Shown in pieces: positions 25,140-35,381 of a DNA stretch of 64,000 nucleotides. A program made the translations under genes and the position numbers. Under the pieces are notes generated by a model, which made no database searches, was not told where the DNA came from, and worked only from the letters and a program-made list of their open reading frames with translations. Origin of the DNA: CAYWYR01 sp964462685 (GTDB lineage Bacteria > Bacteroidota > Ignavibacteria > Kapaibacteriales > UBA2268); contig CAYWYR010000015.1 of NCBI GenBank assembly GCA_964462685.1, positions 1 through 64,000 on the forward strand. The letters are read 5' to 3'. Position 1 is the stretch's first letter. Each line of letters starts with the position of its first letter.

Positions 25140-28100
25140 TTACATTATAGCTCTTTCTGGATCAACTCTTACGTTGTCCTGCTCTGCTGTAGCCTGAGAA
25201 AGCTTACGGCCAAGCTCAATGCCGGCCTGCTGGAACATCGGGTCAGGATTAGCAGATAGCTCGGTGATTCTTCCTTCAGCATATTCCTTAGCGGCTTCAT
25301 AACCTTCAGTCTTGTATACCCTATCAAACTGAATGCCTTCAATAGCAACAAGAATAGAGAAGGTAGCCCTATAGGTATCTTCAACCTCTTTCGATTGCTG
25401 ATTATACCCTCTCCCAAAAAGCTGAGCTCTGCGTGCTTCTACTTTTTGATCTAATTCTTTTAACGTAGCAATCGCGCCTTCATAATCTCCCTGAAGCTCT
25501 TGCATGCTTGACTTCATTCTATATGGCCCCCAAGCCTGCCCGGAGATTTCTACGCTTAGTTCACCAGGACTATACGAAGGATTGTTTATCACTTTGTTGA
25601 GATGCTCGATAGTTTTTTCTGCGGCTTCATTTAATTCTTCGCCTGCATCCATATCCCTTAACAAGAGTGCTCTTTGGTATAAAAGTTTAAGATGTGGAGG
25701 GAATTGGGTTTCGCTGATATATTCCTCCATGCTATCCAGTACTTTTAATGCCTTACCTAAATCATTTGATCTATCATATAGTTCTTCAGCAAAGCTTAAA
25801 TACAGTGAACGATATGTATCAGTAAGCCTACGGTGTACAGGATCAAAATAAGTTGTAGGGTCGTTCAGGCTACGAAGCTTAAAGCCATACTGCTGTTCGG
25901 TTGCGAAGTTCTCGGTATTGTCAACATTCATCAGGCACTGTTCCATGATTGCCATATCCACGTTACCGAGTGAGCTATTTTCAACTTTAATAGGGCATAT
26001 CCTAAGTGCCATACCCTCTGCACGGAGGTAAGGTTGCAGCCCTCGATAATTTTCGGTAGGAACTGTAGTAGAGAAGAACACAGGCCGCTCAAAACGTGTA
26101 TTCTTAACTATATCGTGCAATACTATATCTTGCAGCTGATAATTATACCCTCTCTGGCCTTGGCCGCGCGGCTGTATTGTAACATTAAAGCTGCCAGTGC
26201 TACCTACCCACTCTGGGTCATGCCGGCGCATTGTCTCCGCTGGTATATCCTTCATATCGATTGTGAGCATAGGATAATATCCTCTTCCTGGTGCTTCGGG
26301 GTCCAGCTCGTCTCTTAGTTTTAGCTTCTCATCTGGTATCTCGATAGGTATTTTCTCAGTACCCCACGGTTCTCTGTTTTTTAGTTGGTCAACATACCAT
26401 ATAGTATTGGCAAGTGATAGGTTCACAATCCTAACATCACGCCTTACACCCATCACATCCTGCAGATACCAAAGCGGGAAGGTGTCGTTATCACCGTAAG
26501 TGAATACGATAGCATCCTCATCCAAACTCTGGAGGATATTATATGAATAGTCAAACGGTATATAGTTACCTGTTCTATCGTGTGTCTCCCAGTTCCCTAT
26601 TGCAAGGTTAAGAGGTGCAATAAGTAAACCTAGAGCGGTGATACCGCCTGCGATACCAGTGCTAACTCTGCCGTTTTTCGATAACATATCGATAAGGCCG
26701 TAAACTCCCAGTCCTATCCACATGGCAAATACCATGAATGATCCTGTATAGAAGTAATCTCTTTCCCTTGGTTGTGGGTCCTGCTGCTGTTGGGCAACTG
26801 CCATCAGAACGCCCATTAGCAAGAACATTACAAGGAAGGAGAACGCCATCTTAGGGTCTCGGTAGAAGTGGAATACCAAACCGAAGAGGCCGAGAAGCAG
26901 CGGCAACGCAAAGTAACTGATCGGGTATAAATCCTTATATCCAGAGTCCCAGTTTCTCGCGGCAGCTTCATCTTTAACATTTTGCAAGAACGGGAAAGCC
27001 GCGGCTGATGCATCCTGCTCATCGCTTACCTTACCAGCATAATTCCACAATAGATATCTGAAATACATGTGGTACATCTGGAATTTCCAGAGGTAAGCCA
27101 GTTCACCGCCGGAATTTATCTTTGGCCATTCCTTATAAGGCACATCCACTCCCTTACGGTTAGTGGCATATTCATACTCAGGTTCGAACCATTCACCGTA
27201 AACATATTCGTTTTCTGAATCACGCGCTATATAGTTCTGAACGAAATGACGGCCTTCATAGGAGCTTTTTACCCTTCGAGGCCAGCTTGCGTCATTACCA
27301 TATTGCTCACGGCCGATATAGCGGGCAAGCTCTGTAAAGTCCTTAGGCTCGTTCTCGTTCATTGGCGGGTTCGCGTTCGATCTGATCAGGATATGGGTGT
27401 ATGTGGTATAACCCATAAGCACAAACAAAAAGCCCATCGATAGTAGAGCTATAGAGCTCTTCCTTGAATTATAAGTTCTGTAAAGCAGGAATATCAGCCC
27501 TGCAAGTATAGCTATTAGAAGGAACTGAACAAAGCCGCTATCAGCGATCACATAATCCTGAGCTAGGTTTTTGATAGGGAAATTACCAGCCATCATAGCA
27601 GGCAATGACATAACTATCAGCTTGTAAACCAAAGCGAAAAACACAAGAATAATCGATCCAGCGATAATGAACTTGCCGTTTATCTTGATTGAATCCCCAG
27701 AGGTGTATTTCCTGAAGTAAACCACCAGACCTATGGTAAAGATCGCGAGTACCGCCAATAGGTGAACCCCAATGGCTAATCCGATTACATACATAATAAG
27801 CAAGAGATACTTTTCATGCCCAGGTTCATCAGCCCTTTCATTCCATAGCATTAGCAGATATACGACTATTGCCACAAACAAGGTGGACATAGCATATACC
27901 TCTGACTCAACCGCATTAAACCAAAATGTATCGGTAAAAGTAAAAGCCAACGCCCCGACCAGAGCCGAGCCGCACACAGCGAGAACTCCTCCTGTATTAG
28001 TAGGTCTTTTTCCGACCATATTGTTGATAACCATACTACCGATATGATAAAGTAGCCAGATGGTAACGGCACTTGATAGCACGGAAACCATATTCATCTT

Positions 28101-28322
28101 CCAACCGGGATCGCCAAAAGGGATAAGAATATCGAAAACTTTACCTACTATAAGGAAAAGCGGGGCCCCAGGAGGGTGCGGTACTTGTTGCCAGATCGCT
28201 GCTGCCGCAAATTCAGAACAATCCCAGAAAGGGACACTGTCCTGCACGGTGAGCATATAAACTATAAGAGAAACCACAAAGGCAACGAAACCGAAAATCC
28301 GGTTAGTCGATTGGAACTGCAT
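25140..28322 (-). CDS. DUF2723 GT-C family membrane protein (probable protein O-glycosyltransferase)
   Basis: A 1,060-residue protein. The first half has about twelve membrane helices with the DUF2723 start VPFWDCSEFAAAA (Asp34, Glu37 as GT-C catalytic candidates) and PHPPGAPLFL. The second half is periplasmic, with helical TPR-like segments. DUF2723 proteins (classified as GT117) are linked to protein O-mannosylation in Bacteroidota. With the polyprenyl-phosphate GT2 gene next to it, the pair plausibly makes and uses a lipid-linked sugar to glycosylate secreted proteins; target and sugar are inference. Confidence 0.88.
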   Translation of the reverse strand: MQFQSTNRIFGFVAFVVSLIVYMLTVQDSVPFWDCSEFAAAAIWQQVPHPPGAPLFLIVGKVFDILIPFGDPGWKMNMVSVLSSAVTIWLLYHIGSMVINNMVGKRPTNTGGVLAVCGSALVGALAFTFTDTFWFNAVESEVYAMSTLFVAIVVYLLMLWNERADEPGHEKYLLLIMYVIGLAIGVHLLAVLAIFTIGLVVYFRKYTSGDSIKINGKFIIAGSIILVFFALVYKLIVMSLPAMMAGNFPIKNLAQDYVIADSGFVQFLLIAILAGLIFLLYRTYNSRKSSIALLSMGFLFVLMGYTTYTHILIRSNANPPMNENEPKDFTELARYIGREQYGNDASWPRRVKSSYEGRHFVQNYIARDSENEYVYGEWFEPEYEYATNRKGVDVPYKEWPKINSGGELAYLWKFQMYHMYFRYLLWNYAGKVSDEQDASAAAFPFLQNVKDEAAARNWDSGYKDLYPISYFALPLLLGLFGLVFHFYRDPKMAFSFLVMFLLMGVLMAVAQQQQDPQPRERDYFYTGSFMVFAMWIGLGVYGLIDMLSKNGRVSTGIAGGITALGLLIAPLNLAIGNWETHDRTGNYIPFDYSYNILQSLDEDAIVFTYGDNDTFPLWYLQDVMGVRRDVRIVNLSLANTIWYVDQLKNREPWGTEKIPIEIPDEKLKLRDELDPEAPGRGYYPMLTIDMKDIPAETMRRHDPEWVGSTGSFNVTIQPRGQGQRGYNYQLQDIVLHDIVKNTRFERPVFFSTTVPTENYRGLQPYLRAEGMALRICPIKVENSSLGNVDMAIMEQCLMNVDNTENFATEQQYGFKLRSLNDPTTYFDPVHRRLTDTYRSLYLSFAEELYDRSNDLGKALKVLDSMEEYISETQFPPHLKLLYQRALLLRDMDAGEELNEAAEKTIEHLNKVINNPSYSPGELSVEISGQAWGPYRMKSSMQELQGDYEGAIATLKELDQKVEARRAQLFGRGYNQQSKEVEDTYRATFSILVAIEGIQFDRVYKTEGYEAAKEYAEGRITELSANPDPMFQQAGIELGRKLSQATAEQDNVRVDPERAIM

Positions 28323-28708
28323 ACTTCAGTGTTTATTGATATATGATACTGTCAGAGATAAATACATAACTCGTTACGGCTGAGATTGCAAAGTGGTTAT
28401 ACCCATATTGCTTTTATAAAGCCTTAGCGATAGTATAATCTGTAAATTTAAGCAATTCCGTCTCATAATTCCATTAGTTTATATGATATATCCAAGTAAC
28501 TTGCCTTAGTAGAGGATCATCGTAAAGAAAAAGTGCTACAAACCAACGGTTTACCCATCACTTAATTCTAAAATAATAAATGGCTATATTCGAGATGTTA
28601 GTAATTCCCGCATACCCATAACAAAAGCCAGATTATAAGGGGATAAGAACATCACCTCATCTATCACCTACAGCCAAATCAATAGATAAATCCCGTTATG
28701 AGATTATC
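28323..28708. other. Divergent intergenic region
   Basis: 386 bases between the DUF2723 gene and the TonB-dependent receptor gene. It must hold two divergent promoters, but I see no clear TAnnTTTG element, and no cobalamin, TPP or other recognisable riboswitch core and no small gene. Confidence 0.4.
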
Positions 28709-30805
28709 ATGAGCAGACTAAACTCCTTACTGGTAGTAATACTTTTTACTTCTACACAAATACTTCTATCGCAGATACCCCAGATTGACAGCACTTCAGT
28801 ACCTGATAGCCTGAGAACGAAAAATGTAGATCAAAACCCAAACAAGGCGGATGAAGAGTTCGCAAAAGAGTTTGGTGCTGAAACGATAACAGTTACGGCT
28901 TCTTCTAAGGTTCAAGCTGTACAGAACGTACCGATTAGTGTATCAGCCATACAGGGCGATATGATGAGGCTGAGAAACACTACTACACTTGACCAAGCCC
29001 TGCAATATGTACCTGGCGTGGAAATCAACCAAGATAATATAAGTATCAGAGGCAGTTCCGGCTTTAGCTTTGGTATAGGTAGTAGAGCTGTTGTACTTTT
29101 AGATGGTTTTCCGCTTATAGCGGCGGATAACGGTGACGTTAAGTTTGATGCTCTACCAGTATATAATATCGAAAGAATAGAAGTAATCAAAGGTGCTGGT
29201 TCGGCATTATATGGCACATCAGCTATAGGTGGCGTTATCAATATAGTAACCGAATCCCCTACCGAAGAGCCTTCACTGCGATTCAGAGCTTATTCTGGGT
29301 TATATCCCCAAAGTCAGTTTGAGGAGTGGCAGTTTGCTGACGGCCCAACCTTTGACAATGGTGCTGATATTGCGTATTCTGCTAGATTAGGTGATTTTGA
29401 TCTTACTGTTAACGGGGGTGTTGTAGATGCCACAGGTTATAGAGACTATAACGAGTCGATGAGGTTAAATACATACGCAAATCTAGTTTGGAACGCAACA
29501 GATATGACAAAGCTGCGACTGCTTACAGGGTATGCCACAGAAACAAAAGATGACTGGGTTTACTGGCGTGGCGTAGATTCCGCTACACTTCCCGCACTTA
29601 GGGAAAACTGGCAGATTACTGGGGCTCCACTCGAAGAACCTTATACCCAGACTACTTCCGATAAGATTACGGCGATGCTCGGGCTAAACCACATACTGGA
29701 TAACGGCGCTTTTTTTAACGCACGAGCTGGGGTTTATATAACTTCATTCAATAATGGCCTGGCAGGGCTGAATGTACCAGTTGAGAACTTTATCGATTAT
29801 AACGCACAGCTAAGGCAGAGCGATGCCATTGCGTTTAATTCCGAGGTGCAGTATAATGCTTTTATTACAGATGGCTATTTCTTTACCGGCGGCATATCTG
29901 CTCAGGTAAACGATGTTAACAGCCTTAACTTCGGTGACAATACACAAACTATATTCTCTGGCTATTCACAACTGGAAATATCAGATATTGAAGACTTTAT
30001 ATTCACAGTTGGCGCCAGGCTGGATCAAGAACAGACCGATACCATAGCCTCTCCGCTGCAGTTCTCTCCAAAATTCGGAGTGTCATACTCGCCAACTGAA
30101 GAGCTGAGCTTCCGGAGTTCCATCGGTCGCGGCTTTAGGGCGCCGATAATCGCAGAGCGGTATGCCGCGGCAAGTTTTGCGGGATTTAATGTGATACCAA
30201 ATCTGGACCTCAAGCCGGAGACATCATGGTCGGCAGAGGTAGGCGGTATCTACAATTTTGATGTCGGGTTTCCACTTTCGATCGAAGCCTCAGGATTCTA
30301 TAATCTGATGAATGACCTTATAGAACCGACTTTTAACGAAAACGGCCTTATATTCTTCGATAATATCGTCAATGCTGAGATTTCCGGAGCAGAGATCGCT
30401 GTTAGGACTTTTATAGGTGGCCTTATCGGTCTGGAAACCGCAGTGACTATACTTAACCCTCGCAACCTTGATACAGACGCATACCTTAACTACAGAAGTA
30501 ACACCTTATGGTATTCCAGACTGCTTTTACCGTGGGGTGATTTCGTGTTCTCGGCGGATTATAGATATAAATCTGAGTTTGAGAGTATCGATGTGCTTTT
30601 GGCTTCCCAAGTTGACGACGCTTTTGTCTTCAACGGGCCAAGCGTAATAGACTTGCGGGTAAGATATGATTTCGAGAATCTGACAGGTTTACCGGTTTCC
30701 GCTATCCTAAACGTGGCAAACGCACTTGATCACCAATACACGATTATGGTGGGTAATCTCGGGCCAACCCGCCTTATCCAATTAACTTTGGAGACTGAAT
30801 TATGA
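28709..30805 (+). CDS. TonB-dependent outer-membrane receptor
   Basis: A 698-residue receptor with signal peptide (ending ILLSQ) and a plug domain running from about residue 55 (ETITVTASSKVQAVQNVP). Plug motifs include IRGSSGFSFGIGSRAVVLLDG and ERIEVIKGAGSALYGTSAIGGVINIVT. A 22-strand barrel with ELSFRSSIGRGFRAP completes it. The TonB box is probably in EFGAETITVTA. The substrate is unknown. The stop overlaps the ATG of a small lipoprotein gene by four bases, so the two proteins probably cooperate in uptake. No SusD, ABC permease or siderophore enzyme is nearby. Confidence 0.93.
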   Translation: MSRLNSLLVVILFTSTQILLSQIPQIDSTSVPDSLRTKNVDQNPNKADEEFAKEFGAETITVTASSKVQAVQNVPISVSAIQGDMMRLRNTTTLDQALQYVPGVEINQDNISIRGSSGFSFGIGSRAVVLLDGFPLIAADNGDVKFDALPVYNIERIEVIKGAGSALYGTSAIGGVINIVTESPTEEPSLRFRAYSGLYPQSQFEEWQFADGPTFDNGADIAYSARLGDFDLTVNGGVVDATGYRDYNESMRLNTYANLVWNATDMTKLRLLTGYATETKDDWVYWRGVDSATLPALRENWQITGAPLEEPYTQTTSDKITAMLGLNHILDNGAFFNARAGVYITSFNNGLAGLNVPVENFIDYNAQLRQSDAIAFNSEVQYNAFITDGYFFTGGISAQVNDVNSLNFGDNTQTIFSGYSQLEISDIEDFIFTVGARLDQEQTDTIASPLQFSPKFGVSYSPTEELSFRSSIGRGFRAPIIAERYAAASFAGFNVIPNLDLKPETSWSAEVGGIYNFDVGFPLSIEASGFYNLMNDLIEPTFNENGLIFFDNIVNAEISGAEIAVRTFIGGLIGLETAVTILNPRNLDTDAYLNYRSNTLWYSRLLLPWGDFVFSADYRYKSEFESIDVLLASQVDDAFVFNGPSVIDLRVRYDFENLTGLPVSAILNVANALDHQYTIMVGNLGPTRLIQLTLETEL

Positions 30806-31290
30806 TAACTATCAAATATCTGATAATAACACTTACCCTCGGCTTTTCACTTATCTCCTGCAATGAGAGCCTAACGCCTGATGATAAAATCGAAGGGGCT
30901 GCATCATTTTCCGGTACTATTTATTTTGAGGATGATTCAATCTCTTGGCCTGATACGACCGAGATGTTCGGTATCAGAGTCGGCGCTTTCAAAACCAGCG
31001 ACCCGTCATCATTGATAGGAGAGGTTATAGATGGCAACGCCTACTTTACCTTTCAAAGCCTCGGTACTTATCAGAACAGCATTAATTACACGATAAACGT
31101 TGGTGATGCGCCAGTTCAGCTGGAATATATAGTAGTGGCGTGGCAGTTTCAGGATAGTATTACAGCCCAGCGCGTAGCGGCAGTTTACGGCGGGGAGCAG
31201 CAGCAAAGCCTAATATTAAACCCAGGTGATTCACTTACCGGGATCAATTTTAACGTAGATTTTGATAATCTACCGCCTCAGCCTTTTTAA
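30802..31290 (+). CDS. Lipoprotein partner of the TonB-dependent receptor
   Basis: A 162-residue predicted lipoprotein with lipobox SLISC (Cys20), followed by a beta-sandwich-like domain (SFSGTIYFEDD, TYQNSINYTINVGD, GINFNVDF). It resembles no family I can name. Its ATG overlaps the receptor stop (ATGA), so it is translationally coupled. A surface or periplasmic substrate-capture role is inference from the pairing. Confidence 0.8.
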   Translation: MITIKYLIITLTLGFSLISCNESLTPDDKIEGAASFSGTIYFEDDSISWPDTTEMFGIRVGAFKTSDPSSLIGEVIDGNAYFTFQSLGTYQNSINYTINVGDAPVQLEYIVVAWQFQDSITAQRVAAVYGGEQQQSLILNPGDSLTGINFNVDFDNLPPQPF

Positions 31291-31421
31291 TTCATCACTT
31301 CTTTTAGGCATAAAAAATATCAGGCTTTATATATTCGATATACTTAGGTTTTACACTACTTTCGAGAAACTAAGTCAACACTTTTATTCAATATGGCAAG
31401 AAATGCCAATAGAAGTATCTC

Positions 31422-31868
31422 TCAGCTTCTCAGCCCTTTCAGTCTTTCGGCGGGATCCACAAGTGTGGTGATACGGATACCGAAGTGCTTGTCGATTACA
31501 ACTACCTCACCCTCGGCGATTTTCTTACCGTTCACTAGAATATCAACCGGCTCGGATACCAGTTTATCAAATTCCACGACAGAACCGCGGCCCAGCCTTA
31601 GAATGTTTCTGATAAGCATGTTAGTACGGCCGAGCTCTATCGATACCGGAAGCTGCAGATCATATAGCAGTTCTAGTTTGGAATCTAGCTGGGAGTAGCC
31701 TCCACCGCCTCCGCCAGATGATGAGGAACTGTCGAAATCCATCTCATCAAAATCGGCGGAGCTTACTGAAGTGGCGGCATCGGTGGCCTCCGATGCTGCA
31801 TCAGTGTTATCTGTATCTAAGTCACCGCTGGATATCAGAGCGTCTATTTCTTCTTGAGTCATTGTCAT
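31422..31868 (-). CDS. fliN: Flagellar motor switch protein FliN
   Basis: A 148-residue protein. The C-terminal SpoA/SPOA domain is clear: LYDLQLPVSIELGRTNMLIRNILRLGRGSVVEFDK and PVDILVNGKKIAEGEVVVIDKHFGIRIT. A Gly/Ser-rich linker follows an N-terminal acidic segment starting TQEEIDALI, similar to the FliM-type CheY-binding peptide. It forms the C-ring with FliM and FliG and sits 24 bases downstream of fliM. Confidence 0.95.
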   Translation of the reverse strand: MTMTQEEIDALISSGDLDTDNTDAASEATDAATSVSSADFDEMDFDSSSSSGGGGGGYSQLDSKLELLYDLQLPVSIELGRTNMLIRNILRLGRGSVVEFDKLVSEPVDILVNGKKIAEGEVVVIDKHFGIRITTLVDPAERLKGLRS

Positions 31869-31892
31869 GGCTTAATCCTTATCGGTATTTGT

Positions 31893-32927
31893 TTACGATA
31901 TATCATCTTTATAACTAAGGTCCTGATCGACCATATCTTCATCTTTAAGCAGTCTTGTGATCTTGATGCCCTTTTTGCCTTCAACCGATCCCGGGCGGCC
32001 CGCAAGTTTTCGTTTTTTTCCTATCCATATCTCTATCTCGTCGGATATTCGGCGGTCCAGCTTTATAACGTCGCCTTCTTTAAGCTCCATTACCTCGCCA
32101 ACCGTTATGGAAGTTTTTCCGAGCTCTGCGATAACGGGAAGATAAGTTGTTTCAAGCTGCGATTTTATCGAAGCGAAGTTTTCTTTTTGCCTGGCTTTAG
32201 TCTGGCGAACCGCGGAAGCGGTAACCTGCTGCTTGTTCAGCCTTGCCAGTACTTCTTCTAATGCGAAAGTAGGAAAACAAAGATTCATCAGAAATGTGTT
32301 TACACCTACGTGCACATCGAATGATACAACCACTACAATTTCCGAAGCGGGAGCTACCTGTACGAAATCGGCCTCCATTTCCAGTCGGGAATACTTAAAG
32401 TTTATGTCCGCTATCGACTTCCATGCGTTTTTCAGATCGGAAAGTGCGTGTTCAGTTATACCGCGGATAACGGCCTGTTCTATCGGTGTTATTGTTCGCG
32501 GTTTCGGGGGCGTTTCGGCCGAACCGCCCAATAGGCGCTCCATAAGGGTAAGTGCTAACTGCGGGCTGATCTCCATAATACCTTGCCCGTCAGTACCTTC
32601 GATATCGAATACATAAAGACAGCTGGGGTTGGAGACTGACAGAATAAACTCTGAGTAGAAAAGCTGATCTACTGAAGTAACGGATATCGAAACAACAGTC
32701 TGGAGTTTGGAAACCAGATAATATCCGAAAACCTCGGCAAAACTCTCGTGGACGTTTTGAAGGGTACGGACCTGATTTTTTGATATACGATTAGGTCTGC
32801 GGAAATCGTAATTAACGATATCGCCTTTTGCGTTCCGGTTGGAAATAACCTCATCGACATCGATCGCGCCGGCGGTCATGTCCGATAACAGGTTGTCTAT
32901 TTCATTTTGCGATAGTACGTCAGCCAT
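31893..32927 (-). CDS. fliM: Flagellar motor switch protein FliM
   Basis: A 344-residue C-ring protein. The N-terminal CheY-P binding peptide VLSQNEIDNLLSDM is intact, followed by the CheC-like middle domain (FRRPNRISKNQVRTLQNVHESFA and GGSAETPP) and a C-terminal SpoA domain (VGEVMELKEGDVIKLDR). It controls rotation switching. Second gene of fliL-fliM-fliN. Confidence 0.96.
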   Translation of the reverse strand: MADVLSQNEIDNLLSDMTAGAIDVDEVISNRNAKGDIVNYDFRRPNRISKNQVRTLQNVHESFAEVFGYYLVSKLQTVVSISVTSVDQLFYSEFILSVSNPSCLYVFDIEGTDGQGIMEISPQLALTLMERLLGGSAETPPKPRTITPIEQAVIRGITEHALSDLKNAWKSIADINFKYSRLEMEADFVQVAPASEIVVVVSFDVHVGVNTFLMNLCFPTFALEEVLARLNKQQVTASAVRQTKARQKENFASIKSQLETTYLPVIAELGKTSITVGEVMELKEGDVIKLDRRISDEIEIWIGKKRKLAGRPGSVEGKKGIKITRLLKDEDMVDQDLSYKDDIS

Positions 32928-33059
32928 ATCCTCTCACTTCTTGTCTTTTGCAAAATCCTTTTGCGGCTATATTGGCGGTATCTGTTTTCCCTTTGCTGAT
33001 AATAGTGCAATACCAGTATCACAATCCACCTTAGTACTTTTCATTCATATATGCATTAA

Positions 33060-33665
33060 TTACTGCATTATATATTCTGATATCAGTACTTTTCTCAGAT
33101 ATATGTCTCTTTCCCTGAATATAGGTTTCAGTTCCTCTTTTAGGATATTAGTCAGGATATCCCTGTTGCTCTGTAATTCTTCTGGGGTCATGGAACCGAT
33201 CGTCATTATTATTCGCGATTTTATCTCAGCTTGCAGCTTCATAATCATATCGCTTCCGTCCGCAAGCATTTCTTCTTCTACACTTTCCTTCGGAATATAC
33301 ATGAGCCCAACGTTCAGGGCTACATATTTATACGAATCCCTTGGGTTGGTAACGATCTTACCCGTTTCCATGTACTTTTTCTTCGTGTCATCGGTAAAGA
33401 ATTCCCGTTCGGCTATCTCATCTTCAGAGAGCTCTCTCGGCTCGCCTTCAATCATTTCGGTATTACTACCCTCGGCTGTCTCATCGCCAGTATCTGGTTC
33501 GGAGAAAAATACGTTCACCACAACAAGTATGATAACTACCTGAAGCACCACCACACCGGCTATGATACCGATGATAAGTGGCAAGGACATCTTACCGTCT
33601 TTCTTCTTTTCTTTTTTCGCAGGTGCCTGTTCTTCGGCAGGCTGCTCTTGTATATCTTCTGCCAT
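33060..33665 (-). CDS. fliL: Flagellar basal-body protein FliL
   Basis: A 201-residue protein with a charged cytoplasmic N-terminus (EEQAPAKKEKKKDGKMS), one membrane helix (about 28-51) and a periplasmic FliL domain ending in LRKVLISEYIMQ. It supports the stator and torque generation. It lies upstream of fliM with a gap of 132 bases. Confidence 0.85.
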   Translation of the reverse strand: MAEDIQEQPAEEQAPAKKEKKKDGKMSLPLIIGIIAGVVVLQVVIILVVVNVFFSEPDTGDETAEGSNTEMIEGEPRELSEDEIAEREFFTDDTKKKYMETGKIVTNPRDSYKYVALNVGLMYIPKESVEEEMLADGSDMIMKLQAEIKSRIIMTIGSMTPEELQSNRDILTNILKEELKPIFRERDIYLRKVLISEYIMQ

Positions 33666-33829
33666 AAAATGCCAGTATGATTAGTTTTGCTTGATTTTCA
33701 ATATAAGTAATCTTACTTATCGGTAAAAAAGCTATATTTCTTTAAAGATCAATATATCTTCAAAGTTTTAAATATTCAGCAAGTAATAATACATAGCAAC
33801 AATTGGCGGATATTGGCCATTATAAACGC

Positions 33830-35167
33830 TTATCCTATCTGCCGTCTTCCTATGCTGAAGTACTTGAAGCCCATTTTCTCTATCATCTCGGGATCATAGA
33901 GGTTTCTTCCGTCGAATATAACTTTATCCTTCAAAGTGCTTGCCAGTTTATCAAAATCCGGATTCCTGAAGGCATTCCACTCGGTTATTATAAGCAGTGC
34001 CGATGAGTCTTCTGTTGCCTTGTACGGGCTATCGGCATATTCAATCCTATCGCCGAACCGTTCTTTTGTCCTTCCGATTGCCTCTTCGTCGTAAGCGGAG
34101 ATAATCGCCCCTGCCGCAAGCAGATCTTCAATAACTTCGAATGCGGGTGCTTCTCTGATATCATCGGTATTTGGCTTAAACGCCAGCCCCCAAACAGATA
34201 GTTTCCTACCTTCTATGCTTTCCCCGAAATATGATTTGACCTTGCTGGAGAATCTGTTTATCTGATCCTTGTTTACTTCTTGAGTGGCTTCGACTATCTT
34301 AAGTGGCGTACCGGCCTCTCTTGCTGAAAAAGCAAGAGCCCGAACATCTTTAGGAAAACAAGAGCCTCCATAACCAACACCTGCAAACAAAAACCTCTTT
34401 CCGATTCGAGTATCTGAGCCTATTCCACGCCTTACGTTCTCTATATCAGCCCCTACCTTTTCACAATAGGCAGACAAATCATTCATAAAGGAAATCTTAG
34501 TAGCAAGGAATGAGTTAGCAGCATATTTAGTCACTTCAGCCGATTTGATATCGAATATAAATATCGGTGCACCGCTTCTGACAAATGGCATATAAAGCTG
34601 CTCAAGCTTTTCGGCCACATCCTCATTGCCTGTACCGATAACAATCCTCTCCGGCTTCATAGCATCTTCAACAGCGAAGCCTTCCCTCAGAAACTCCGGA
34701 TTGCTCGCTATGGTTATCCTGTTGCTATCGCCAAGCTTACTGTCGAAAATAGATTTGACCTGATCGCCTGTACCAACTGGAACAGTTGATTTGTTTATAA
34801 CGATAATATCGCGTTCGATTTTTTTTTCAGAGATAATATCAGCTATATCACCGGCAACCTTCATAACATGCTGAAGGTCGGCCGAGCCGTCCTCGTTTGG
34901 CGGTGTAGGCAGGCAGAGAAAAATAATCTCCCCGTGCTGAACGGCCTGTGCCAGATCAGTTGTGAAGTCCAATCTCGAAGCCTCGATATTTCTTTTGAGA
35001 AGCAGTTCAAGCCCTGGCTCGTAAATCGGCGATTCGCCTTTTTTCATTCTATCTACTTTAGCAGCGTCTATATCTACACAGAGAACTTTATTGCCTGTTT
35101 CCGCAAACGTAGTACCTGAAACGATGCCTACGTATCCTGTTCCGATCACTGATATATTGAAAGACAT
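33830..35167 (-). CDS. ugd: UDP-glucose 6-dehydrogenase
   Basis: A 445-residue NAD-dependent enzyme oxidising UDP-glucose to UDP-glucuronate for polysaccharide or lipid A precursors. It has the N-terminal Rossmann motif ISVIGTGYVGIVSG (4-18), LPTPPNEDGSAD, KSTVPVGTGD, NPEFLREG, the catalytic Cys270 in YGGSCFPKD and a C-terminal Rossmann half starting KLSVWGLAFKPNTDDIREAP. No other polysaccharide genes are adjacent. Confidence 0.96.
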   Translation of the reverse strand: MSFNISVIGTGYVGIVSGTTFAETGNKVLCVDIDAAKVDRMKKGESPIYEPGLELLLKRNIEASRLDFTTDLAQAVQHGEIIFLCLPTPPNEDGSADLQHVMKVAGDIADIISEKKIERDIIVINKSTVPVGTGDQVKSIFDSKLGDSNRITIASNPEFLREGFAVEDAMKPERIVIGTGNEDVAEKLEQLYMPFVRSGAPIFIFDIKSAEVTKYAANSFLATKISFMNDLSAYCEKVGADIENVRRGIGSDTRIGKRFLFAGVGYGGSCFPKDVRALAFSAREAGTPLKIVEATQEVNKDQINRFSSKVKSYFGESIEGRKLSVWGLAFKPNTDDIREAPAFEVIEDLLAAGAIISAYDEEAIGRTKERFGDRIEYADSPYKATEDSSALLIITEWNAFRNPDFDKLASTLKDKVIFDGRNLYDPEMIEKMGFKYFSIGRRQIG

Positions 35168-35207
35168 TTCACCCCGAAAAGATTGCTTGTTAAAGGTATA
35201 ATCACAG

Positions 35208-35381
35208 TTATATGATCTGTGCTACACCGAATACGATTAAAATGATAACTGTTATAAGGCAGCCGACCTTAAATAATTTACGGACAATCGCCAATACGAG
35301 TAACAATGCGAAAATACCCACAATTATCCATAGACCAATAGGCATATCGGCTATCCTGACAAGGATCTGATCAAATTCCAC
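35208..35381 (-). CDS. Small two-helix membrane protein
   Basis: A 57-residue frame from a GTG at 35381. It has two hydrophobic segments, IGLWIIVGIFALLLVLAIV and CLITVIILIVFGVA, split by a basic RKLFK turn. An internal ATG at 35345 would give 45 residues. No good Shine-Dalgarno site is visible. Composition and position between tonB and ugd on the same strand suggest a real small membrane protein of unknown role. Confidence 0.55.
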   Translation of the reverse strand: MEFDQILVRIADMPIGLWIIVGIFALLLVLAIVRKLFKVGCLITVIILIVFGVAQII

